A stretch of 64,000 bases of DNA, from positions 433,112-497,111 of the forward strand of contig JAEYUW010000002.1 of NCBI GenBank assembly GCA_023432225.1, read 5' to 3'. The translations under genes were made by a program, and so were the position numbers. Under the pieces are notes generated by a model. The model was given only the letters and a program-made list of their open reading frames with translations. It did not search any database and had not been told where the DNA came from. The DNA is from Verrucomicrobiota bacterium (GTDB lineage: Bacteria > Verrucomicrobiota > Verrucomicrobiia > Opitutales > Opitutaceae). How positions within the stretch are numbered: position 1 is the stretch's first letter; the number at the start of each line of letters is the position of its first letter. Below, piece by piece: positions 51,801 to 63,800 of the stretch.

Positions 51801-54800
51801 GATCGAGATTCCGGGCGTGGGCGGCATCGGCATCCGTTTTGCCCTCAGCGAACTCGGCCCGCTCGGCGTGTTCCTCAACATCGATGTGCCGATCATCCTC
51901 GAGCCGACCACCGGCATCGCGATCGGCGACTTCGCGGGCAGCGTGGACTTCTTCAAGACGCTCCCGTCGATCGACGATCCTCGCGCCCTCCGCGACTCCC
52001 AGTTCAGCGTCGGCGCCCTGCCGACCGCCGAAGGCTGGCTCGCGTCCGTCAAGCAGCAGGTCCTCAATCAATACATCGCCGTGCAGGCCAACCCGGCGCT
52101 CGGTGGTTTCGGCGCGGCGTTCACGCAGCCGATGCTCATCAAGGGCTCCGCGAAGATCTTCGACGCCTACACGTCCGAAGCGTCCTTCAACGGCCAGGTG
52201 GACATCATCATCAGCACCGACGGCAAGATTCTCATCGGTGGCAAACTCAACTTCGCGGCCGATCTCCTCAGCGTCAGCGCCAAGATCTACATTGATGTTT
52301 CCAACATCTCCAACGGCGCAGCCACCGTCCTCTTCCTCGCCGATCTGCCCGACCAGTTCCCGCTCCTGACGGTCGACGGCCGCCTGAAGATGGGCTTCCG
52401 CAACGCCGCCGGCGAAGAGGTCGAGATTCCGGTCATCTCCACCGCGGCGATGGACCGCACCCTTACGCCGACGCTCACGCTCGCGTCGCTCTCGACGATC
52501 ACCGAGCCGATGCTGCCGACGTCGACCACCGTTACCGATCCGCCGACGACGCGCCTCACGAAGAACGCCAACGGCAAGTATTACATCGACGTTGTCTTCG
52601 ATCCCGACACCGGCGTGCTCGACTACGGCTCGGTGCTCGATGTCGGCCAGGAAGCGACGCTCAAGTTCATTCCCGCGGGCAGCTCCACCAGCCAGACGAT
52701 CACGCTCAACGGCCGCCCGACCGGCTTGGCGTCGTCCACCGACAGCAACGGCAACGTCACCTACACCGAAGTCACGGCAGCGTCCGACGAAGCGCTCATC
52801 GCCACGCTGAAAGAGCAGGGGATCCTCCGCTTCCGCTACGAGATCGACGACGCCAGCTTCAGTTGGGCCGAGGGCACGCTGCAACTCGAAGCGATCGACG
52901 GCTCGTTCCTCGTCCGCGCTTCGAATGCCCCCACCGCCAAGCTCTACTCGCCCGCGATCACGCCGAGCACGGCGACCGATGCCGGCAAGCTCAACCTCAC
53001 CAAGGACGGCGACAACTACTACCTCGACGTCATCTACGCCCCCGGGACGAAGGGCACGCTCGATTACGCCTCGATCCTCGACGCCGACGCCGAGTTCACC
53101 GCGAAATTCGTCACCGTCGACGGCACGACCATCGACCTCACCTTCGACCCGACGCCCGTCGGCATCAGTGTTACCACTCCGACCAGCGGTGCCGATGCCG
53201 GCAAGATCGTCGAAACGAAGGTCACGGACTCCGCCACCCTGAAGAAGGACGGCATCCAGCGCTTCCGTTACAAGATCACCAACGCGTCCTTCGCGTGGCA
53301 GCCCGGCACGCTGCAGGTCACCTTCACCGCCGGTTCCGTTTCGCAGACCACCCTCGGCAGCACCACGCCGGCCACCAACGACAGCAGCAGCTTCACCGCG
53401 GTTATTTCCGGTCCGACCATCCGCCTCTCCTCGACCGGCGCCAGCGGCACCACCGCCATCAGCGCGCTGAACCGCCAGGGCTACATCGACTTCCTCATCA
53501 CTCCGACGACCGGCTCGACCTTCGCCGATACCGTCACCACCGGCCCGACGATCACCATGTCCGGTTCGGGCACCGGCAGCGCGGTGCTCAGCCTCTCCGG
53601 CGTGCGCCAGAAGAACAGCAGCGGTGCCTACACGAACGTCTTCCGCTATGCCTTCAGCGGCGCGTTCGGCGCCGGCAACGTCACGTTCTCGCTCGCCGCC
53701 GGCGCGGTCACCGATTCCGCCACGTTCAAGAACGTCGCCAGCACGCTCAATCTCACCGTCGAAGGCAGCACCGGCGCGCTCGCCGACATCAAGAGCGGCG
53801 CGACGATCAGCCTCACGGCATTCAAGAATGCCGGCTACATCGACATCACCTTCGCGCCCGGCATGGGCACGAAGCTGAACACCACGTCGATCACCGACAG
53901 CGACGGCGAATTCACCGTCACGCTCTCCGACGGCAGCTCGCTCACGATCAACGGCACGCCCACGCAGCCCGGCGCCCTCGCCGGCTCCAACACCTGGCGC
54001 TACTCCTTCACGGGCACGATCGTCTCCGGCAAAGCCACGCTGAAGTTCCTCGGCGGCACCTTCACCGACGACAAGGGCACCGACAACATCGACACCACGG
54101 TCACGTTCACGCTGGGCGTCGGCACGGCGGCGGCGGCGAGCTTCAACAACGGCAGCTCGCTCGATGCCACCAAGCTGAACGACGCCGGCTATTTCGACGT
54201 CACCCTCACCGGTGTGAACGGCGCGGCGATCGACGCCACTTCGGTCACCGCGGGCGACCTCGCGCTCACCGCCTACCGCACCACCATCGTCTCGGTCACG
54301 GGCGCCAATACCGACGGCACCGCCAACACCTTCACGTCGACGGCCACCCACGGCTTCTCGAACGGCGACGTCGTTTCGCTCTCCACCGCCAGCACGCTCC
54401 CCGGCGGCCTCACGGCCGGCGATTACTACGTCATCGTCGTCGACGCCTACACCTTCAAAATCGCCTCGTCCTCGGGCGGTGCCGCGATCGACTTCACCAC
54501 CAACACCGACACCGCCGGCGCGAAATACTACTTCACGCGCCGCGGCGCCGACGTGACCGGCGTCTCGATCAGCAGCGTCGAACAGCTCACCGGCAGCGAC
54601 GGCAAGCCGAGCAACGTCTTCCGCTTCCACTTCACCGGCAGCTTCACGCCCGCCAGCTCCGCCGAGACGATCCGCATCGACCTCTCGATGGCCAACGCTG
54701 CCTGGAAGGACGCCAACGGCGCCGAGTCCGCCGCGTTCTCCGCGTCCCTCGTTGTCACCAAGGCGGCCGAGCAATTCTTCATCAACCTCTCCGGCGGCGT

Positions 54801-57800
54801 CTCCTTCGGCGAAGGTCTCGTTCAAAACGGCCTCACCGACGAGCCGCTGATCGACGTCCGCGGCTTCGTCGACTTCGCCGCGATGAGCGTCCCGGGCGGC
54901 GGTGCCCGCTTCGAACTCAACTTCGGCGGCACGGTCCGCGTCATCTACCTCGGCAACCTCGGCTCCGCTGCCGGCAAGTTCATCTACGACGCGACCACGC
55001 CCGCGAACGATCCCGACCAGCTCACCGCGGCCGACTTCTTCCGCGACTTCGGCATTTCGATCGATGCCGGCAGCTTCCTCAACGAGCTCAAACTCCCGAA
55101 GATCTGGGGCGTCATCAAGGTCGAGACCAACCTCGACTTCCTCAAGAACCTCGGCCTCGACGTCAAAGTCGCCGGCACGCTCCAGCTCAACACCACGAAG
55201 CGCGACAAGGTCGAAACGATCACCCTCGAAGGCATCCCCGGCGACCTCATCGCGGTCGACGCCTTCATCTCCAACCCGACGTCCAGCGACATCACCTCGC
55301 TCGACGGTGGCACGTTGACCGCCGGGATGCTCGCCGTCTTCGCCAATGCCGGCAAGACCCTCGGCGACGGCTACAAGGTCACCACCGTCATCGCTGGCAA
55401 CGCCTGGCGCATCGACGACAAGGCGAGCAAGAAGCAGTATTTCATCCAGCTCGGCTCCAGCGGCGCGCTCACCGATACCGGCACGCCCACGCAGGTCCTC
55501 AACTTCCGCGGCGAGACCCAGACCTTCACGCTCGCCGCCAAGACCCTCCTGATCGGCGCCTACGCCTACGCGAAGTTCTCGATCAACGACAGTGAGATCT
55601 TCCGCATCAGCGGCGCGTTCTCGTTCAAGCTCTCGACCTCGAGCCTCGAAATCTTCGCCGATGGCCAGATTTCCCTCACCCCGGGCGGCAACCACCTCTT
55701 CGACATGCGAGTCCAGGCGCTGTTGCTCATCGGCAACATCCCGCTCGGCGACCGCGACCACAACGGCATCAATGACGGCAAGGTCATCGGCATGGCCGGC
55801 AAGTTCAAGCTCGGCGCCAGCCTCAACCTCCCGAGTTTCGAACTCGGCGGCACGCTCGAACTGCTCCTCAATAGCACGAGCCAGGACATCCTCTGGTCCG
55901 TGCCCACGTTCCTGCGCGGCGCGACCGGTTACGACACCATCGAGATTTCCGGCCGCCCGCCGAAGTTCGCCGACGGTTACGATCCACGCGCCGCCGCCAC
56001 GACCGATCTGCTTGTGCCCGACACCGCGCAATCCGCCGCGCCCTACGTCGCCATCGGTGGCCTCGCGCACGCCAATGTGCTCGAAGCCATCCGCTTCGAC
56101 GGCGCCTTCCTCTTCTCGATCAGCGGTAACGGCCTTATCCTCGCCGCCGTCGTCAAGACCAAGCTCGAGATCCCGGGCACCGGCGTGACGCTCTTCGAGA
56201 TGACCGGCACGGTTTCGCTGGTCATCGATTCCGAAGGCGTCCGCGGCTACGCCTCGCTCACCGTCTACAACGCCCCGGGCCTGCCGCCGCCGTTCAACCT
56301 CGATGAGGCCGACTTCAAGCTCCTCATCAACACCTCGAGCGCGCAGCAAACCGTCCAGGCCTACCGTTTCGACGACTCCAACAAACTCGTCGCCGACACC
56401 GTCGTCCTGCGGCCGCAATTCTTCCAGTTCGTCGCCTCGGCGAAGATCTCGTTCGTCATCGCCGGCGCCAAGGCCGCGACGCTCACCGGTCGCCTCGAGT
56501 TCACGATCGATGCCGACTCGGGCTACGTGCAGGTGCTCGTCAATGCCGAGGCCGCCGTTGCCAGTGTCACGCTCGGCACCGCGTCGGGCGGCATGCGCAT
56601 CGGCGTCGCCAACGGCACACCGTATCTCGCCGCCTTCATCCAGATTCAGGTCGGCATCGGCACCAACGCGGATTCCGGGCCCACGGACGGCGCGCAGGAG
56701 ATCATCGGCAACGTCTTCCAGATCCAGTTCAAACTCGCGTTCTTCCTCAACACGAACACCGACGACATCCGCCTCGGTGGCGTGTTGCTGAAGGGCGGCG
56801 AGCTGAAGCTCGCTGCGTCCGGCTTCATCCAGTTCCAATTCCCCGGCATCGACACCGGCTTCCGCATCGAAGGCGAGTTGTCCGTCACCGTGAACGGCGA
56901 CGGCTTTGAGGTGACCATCTCCGGCCTGATGACCGTGAAGGTCCTCGGCGTCGTGATCTTCAAGGCCACCACGCTGGGCGCGCTCAGCGTCTACAAGATC
57001 GGCGAGACCAGCGGCGTCCCCGTCTACGGCTTGGCCGGCCTGCTCAGTATCACGATCGACGCCGACAGTCTGCTCAATGGCAACGGCTTCGGTTTCGCCG
57101 CCTCGTTCCGCTTCGAGGTCAATACCACCAACGCCGCGAAGACCTTCACGTTCGGCTCGACCTCGGCGACGCTCGAAGCCGGCGTCTACGCCCGCATCCG
57201 CGCCGACGGCTACCTCTGGATGGGCACGCCCGAAACCGGCTTCCGCATCGACGGCACCTTCTACCTCGAGGTCGGCTCGCGCGGTCTGATCATCTCGGTC
57301 ACCGCCGACATCTCGCTGCGCATCGCGAGCACGAACGTCATCACGTTCAACGGTCTCGCCGCCCTGATCATCGGGCCCAAGGGCATCGCCGGCAAAGTCT
57401 CGCTGAGCCTTTCGCTCGACATCGGCTTCCTGGCCATGAACGGCGCGGCGGTTGTCGAAATCAACACCACGGGTGAGGCCATCGCCACGATCGGCACCGC
57501 CACGGTCAATTTGCCCGCCGGTCCCTACCTGCGCCTGCACATCGACGGCGCCATCACCCTCGGTGGCCTGCTCGATCTGCAAGGCGAGGCGACGTTCTCC
57601 ATCAAGGGCCTGCAGGTGAACATCGAAATCGCCGCCATCGCCAACCTCGACCCGCTCGGCCACCTCGCCGCCGCTGGCACGCTCTCGTTCGGCGCCGAAG
57701 GCATCTGGGGCAGCGTCGAGCTCAGCGGCGCGCTCGACGGCTTCGGCGTCGTCTCGCTCGACGGCCACTTCCGCCTCGCGCTCAACACCACGAACTCCAC

Positions 57801-60800
57801 CCGCTCCGTCAAGGTGCTCGATGTCGATCCGAACAGCGGCCAGGTCGCCGGCCTGAAGAACGAGGACCTCGAGCCGCTCTCCATCGTCGTGAGCTTCGGC
57901 GGCAGCTTTAGAGTCGGCTTCTTCTCCATCGAGGGCGGCGCCTACCTGAAGCTCAGCGCCAGCGGCTTCGAGATTCGTTTCAACGCTTCGCTCGACCTCA
58001 AGCTCTTCGGTCGCCTCTCCGTGCGCGGTGCGGCCGCCATCGGCGTCGAGAACGGCACGCCTTACTTCATGATCGATCTGGGCCTCGGCGTCAGCGTGCT
58101 GTCGATGGGCCTGATCGAGATCTCGGGCACCTTCACGCTCAAGCTCGATACCCGCACCAGCTTCTTTCAGGTCGCCATCGCGATGAAGCTCAAGATCTGG
58201 GTCTTCGAGGTGAACGGCGCCGCCTCCATCACCGCCACGTCGGAATACTTCGAGATTCGCATCAGCAATCTCTCGATGAATTTCTTCAACATCATCACGG
58301 TGAAGCTGAGCGGCTACGTCCGCTCGAACGGCCAGTTCGAGTTCACCGCCTCCGCCGGCATCCGCCTCGATTTCGGCCCGGTCTATTTCTACGCCAACTT
58401 CTCGATGACGCTCGCGAGCTGGGGCTTCTCCGTCTCCGGCTCGGCCGGCGCCGGCGTCGAGATCGACTTCGGCCTCTTCTCGATCGATATCTCGATCGGC
58501 TTCAGCTTCTACCTCTCGTTCAACTTCCAGAAGGGCACCGCTACCTTCAGCTTCTCGATCGGGCCCTTCGATATCGACGTCACCTGGAGCTTCGGTGCTC
58601 CGCCCATCCTCGCCACCAAGCTCGGCTCGACGCTTCGCCTTAACATGGGCGTCAACGCCAACGCTCGCGGCGCCGGCTACGACACCGACAACAACGAGAG
58701 CTTCGTCGTCACCCATGTCGGCGGCTCCAAGGGCAACGAGACCATCCGCGTCGCGGCCATGGGCTACCAGCAGGATTACGGCGGCATCTCCAAGATCCTC
58801 GTCAACGACGCCGGCAACGGCAACGACACCATCACCATCGCCGCCGGCGTCCTCGCCGACACCGAAATCAACGGCGGCGTCGGTGACGACAAACTCTACA
58901 TCGCCAGCAGCGGCACCAACATCCTCCGCGGTGGCGCCGGCAACGACACCCTCAAGGGCGGCCCCGCGAACGACTTCATCTACGGCGGCGACGGCAACGA
59001 CAATATCGACGGCGGCGGCGGCAACGACCAGCTCTACGGCGAAGCCGGTAACGACTCCATCATCGGCGGCCCGGGCGACGACTTCATTGTCGGCGGCAAC
59101 GGCACCGACACGCTCAACGGCCAGGAAGGCACCGACACGTATTGGTTCACCGGCGACTTCGGCGCCGACTCCATCGACGACTCCGGCAGCGACGCCGCCG
59201 ACATCGTCGACCTCTCGCCGATCACCGCCGTCACCACCTTCAACCTCGGCAGCAACTACATCGCGACCGTCGGCGGAAACTCCGTCACCGACACCAACCG
59301 CACCACCGAAGTCTGGAAGGGCGGCTCCGCCAAGGATACCTACAACGTCTCCGCGACGAACACCAACAGCGTGTTCCTCCTCGGCGGCAGCAATGAGGAC
59401 ACTTACAACGTCACCTTCGGCAGCCTCCAGGGCGCTGTGACGATCGACGACGCCAACAGCGACAGCAACGTCGACGTCCTGAATCTCACCTCGTCCGCCG
59501 CCGGCCAAATCCGCGTCTCCGACAGCGCCGGTGACTCGAAGATCACCCAAGGCACGCAGGTCGTGAACTACGACCCCGGCTACAACAACGTCGAGACGAT
59601 CAACATCGTCGCCACCGCCGCGCCCGTCCTCGTCACCACTTCGACCGGCAGCACCGAGGTGCTCAACCTGCGCCGCGACTTCACGGTCAACTCCGCCTCG
59701 CTCGCTTGGACCGGCCGCCTCCACGCCGCCACCTTCGACGTCCAGACCGCCTCCACGATCAACGTCGACTACGACGTCGTCGCCCGCGCCAACAGCCCGG
59801 TGACGATCCACAACACCTCCGGCGACATCAACCTCAACGCCGGCATCTATGGCGCCTCCGACGATGGCTTGGTCGGCAACGGCACCAACGTCATCACGCT
59901 CACGTCCGACACCGGCGCGATCACCACCACCGGTCGCGGCTGGCGCACCGGCACTGGGCCTGGCGGTTTCCATACCTGGCTCGATTGGGCCCTGCGCTTC
60001 GCCAAATACACGCTCGCCTCCGTCAACTTCGACTCCGGCCGCATCGAGCAAGCCGGCGCCTTCACCTGGGAGGAGACCCTCTACACGGCCAATGGCACCG
60101 AGCTCCGCGCCGCCAACGGCGCCTTCATCGAGGCTCAGCTGGGCAAGCTCGTCATGAGCGCCGCGCAGGGCGTCGGCCGATCCCTCAGCGGCAGCGCCAT
60201 CAGCCCGCTCTCGATCTTCAGCAACATCGCCGAACTCTCCGTGAACACCCCGCTCGATAAGGGGAGCTACGTGATCACGATGAAGGACGTCACCAACGTC
60301 GCCAGCTCCACCTCTGGCCGCCTCGAACTCGTCAGCCTCTTCGGCACGCAGACGATCTCGCAGCCGATCAACACCACCACCGAGATCATTCTCTCTGGCA
60401 ATCAGCTCAACGTCACCCAGCCGGTCACCAGCACCAACACCATCTACGTTTATCCCACCAACCCGTCCCTCGCCATCCTCTTCATCCCGACGGCGGCCAA
60501 CGCCGGCGCGGTCCCGGGCGCCAGTGGCGGTCTCGTTCTGACGCAGAGTGAGCTGAACAACATCATCTCGAGCAACGTGGTCTACTTCGGCTCGCCCGAA
60601 CTGCTCAGCCGTCTCTACATCGGCGACCGTTCGCTCACGCCCATCGTTCTGGACGACCCCAACGTCGTGCTCCGTGGTGACGTCATCTACGTCAATTCTC
60701 CGCTCCAGACGCAGCGTCTCTACATCATGGGCGACGGCAGCACCACCACGCTGTTCGCCGACATCACGGGCATCTCCACCTTCATCAACGACACCGTCGA

Positions 60801-63800
60801 AGTCTCCGGCAACCGCACGATCACCGCCACCGCCGGTAGCATCCTCATCGGCAACCCGGGCGGCCAGATCGACGGCGTCGGATCGGGCATCAACAGCCTC
60901 ACGATGAACGCCACGGGCTCCATCGCGATCGACAACGGCGTCGGTCAGAACAAGCCCCTGCAGAACCTCACGCTGAACGCCGGCACCTCGATCGACATCG
61001 GCGGCGCCGTCACCCTCGGCGGCAACCTCACGGTGCAGAACGGCACCACCGTCCGCTTCCGCGGCGCGGTCAACGTCACCGGCGACCTCACCATCACGAA
61101 CGCCACCGACATCGTCTTCGACGGCCCCGTCACCGTCACCGGCAACCTCAACATCGCCAAGGGCGCGAACATCACCTTCTCCGGCAACGTCGCCGTCAAC
61201 GGCAACGTCACGATCGGCAGCGCCGCCGCCTACTCGAACATCGCCACCATCACCTTCTCGCCGAACGCCCGCTTCGACTTCAACGGCGCCGCGTCGCTCT
61301 ACGCCAACTCGAACATCATCTTCGGCAACGCGGTCGGCGGCCTCGGCGGCATCTATCAACCCGACAGCCTCACGCTCGGGACGAACGCCACGCTGACCTT
61401 CTCCGGCAACGTCAACCTCGGCAGCACGACCCCGCTCTCCGTCGTCAAGGCCGCCACCGTGAACGTCTCCGGCACGCTCACCGCCGGCGCTGTCACCATG
61501 AGCGGAGTGACGGGCAACATCACCTTCGCCCTCACCGCGGTGGTCGCGTCGCTCGACATCACCACTTCCGGCAGCGGCTCCACGACCCAGATCAGCCTCA
61601 ACACCCTCGAAATCGGTTCCGGCAGCGCCGTCATCACTGCCGACCAGATCGCCGTCAACGGCACGATCTCCGACACCGGCGCCGCCTCCACGCTGACCCT
61701 CAAGCCTTACACCACCGGTCGCCCGATCGTCGTCGGCAACTCGCCGCCGTCCGCCACCACGCCGACCCTCGCCAACCGCCTCGACCTTTCCGCCTCCGAG
61801 CTCGGCCTCATTCTCCCCGGCTTCACCGTCGTGAACATCGGCGACGCCAACGCCGGCACCGGCACGGTTTACCTCGGGTTCATGGGCTCGCAGATCTCCA
61901 CCGGCGAATACTTCAACAAGACCCAGATCTTCGGTGGCTCGATCGTCGTCACGCGCGACCAGGACATCAACGCCGGCGCCTCCGAGCTCCGCCTCGTCGC
62001 CCGCACCGGCGACATCACGGTCAATGCCCGCCTCGGCTACGCCGGCGACAATACCAATGACGAACGCAACGCCTGGCTCCGCCTCGAAGCCGCCGGCAAC
62101 ATCGTCGTCAACGCCGGCCTCTACGCTACCAACCGCATCTCCCTGACCGCAGGGCAGGGGACCGGCAGCGGCAGCGTGACCGTTTCGGCCACCGGCTCGC
62201 TCACGACGTCGAACCCGAACGCCGCCAACCGCATCATCGAGATCGCTGCCGGCCTCACCTCGGGCAACATCACGCTCACCGCCGCCAGCGCCGAGGCGCC
62301 CATCCTCACCGCCGCGGGCACTTCGACCATCGCTCTCCTCGCGCGCGGCGGCTCGATCACGCAGACCCAAGGCCGACTCGTCGCCGAGTCGCTCGCCGCA
62401 CAATCCGCCAGCGACATGACCCTGCGCACCACGATCGCGCGCATCGGCGCCGCGACTTTGGGCGGCTCGATGTTCGCCGACGCCAATGACCGCGCGGTGA
62501 ACGGCATCAATATCACCGGCTCCGGCTCGCTCTCGCTCACGGAGACCGACGCGCTGCAGATCGACCGCATCCAGACCGTCTCGGGTAACGCTACCGTCAC
62601 CACCACGAACGTCGGCACGATCTCGGTCAACACGATCACTTCCACCTCGGGCTCCATCACGCTGAACGCCGCCGGCGCCATCGCGCGCATCGGTGTCGGT
62701 GTCCACTTCACCAGCTCCGGCCAGCTCACGCTCAACGCCGAAACCGGCATCGGCACCGCCGCCGCCGAATTGAATCTCTCCGTCGGTTCCGTCCAGGCGA
62801 CGAACAACACCTCCGGCGATATCTACCTGCGCTCGCTCGGCACCGTGACCGTCGTCGGCACCGGCCTGCGCACGCTCGCCGGCAACGGCTCCGTTCGCCT
62901 CACACTCAACTCCGGCGCTCTGAACGTGAACGCGCCGGTCACTGCGCACGGCTCCGGCACCGTCACGCTGACCACCACCGGCGGCGTGCTCACGCAAGCC
63001 GCCTCCGCCGCCATCACCTCCACCTCCGGCAACATCGCCCTCAGCGCCGCCGCGGTCACGCAGAACGGTGCGATCCAGACCGGTTCGTCCGCCACCATCG
63101 GTGTCACCGCCACCACCGGCGCGATCACGATGATCGATGGTGCCACGACCACGACCGACACCGGCGCGATCACTTACAGCGCCGCGACTTCGATTGCGGT
63201 CGCAGCGATTTCGTCCACCTCCGGCAACCTCACGCTCACCGCCACCAACGGCGCAATCACGGACAGCACCGCCGCCGAGACGCCCAACCTCGCCACCACC
63301 GGCCACACCGCGCTCACCGCCGCCACCGGCATCGGCGCCAGCGGCGCGGCCGACATCGATACCTCCGTCAACACGATCGAGGCCACCAACACCACTTCCG
63401 GCGCCATCTACCTCCAGGAGGTCAACGCCCTCACGATCACCGGCACCGGCGTGCGCACGCTGGCTGGCAACGGACTCATCGACGTGAAGGTCGACGCCGG
63501 CAACTTCACCGTCAACGCCGTCGTCACCGCCCACGGCACGGGCACGGTCACGCTCGCTGCCGACACCGGCACGCTCACCACGAACGCGGCGGTTTCGTCC
63601 ACGACCGGTGCCCTCACGCTCACGGCCGACATCATCGCGCAGAACGCCAATGTCACCACGAGTGGCACCGGCTCGATCACCTACACCGCCGACGTCGGCT
63701 CGATCACGATGGCGGACGGCACGACGACCTCTGCCGCCACCGGCGCGATCAACTACACCGCCGCCACCTCCATCGCTCTTTCCACCGTCACGGCGACCTC

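Noticed and set aside
52863..55595. Plus-strand open frame of 910 codons in another reading frame of the giant gene
   Set aside because: Its product is an Arg/His-rich string. The frame set by GTG 30802 runs through the same stretch with normal beta-rich protein sequence.
45127..63534. Minus-strand open frame of about 6,135 codons
   Set aside because: It lies opposite the giant plus-strand gene. Its product is a monotonous Asp/Gly/Val/Arg/Glu/Ala-rich string without domains. The plus frame carries the LEPR motif, Ca loops and RTX repeats. Strong codon bias leaves the antisense frame free of stops.
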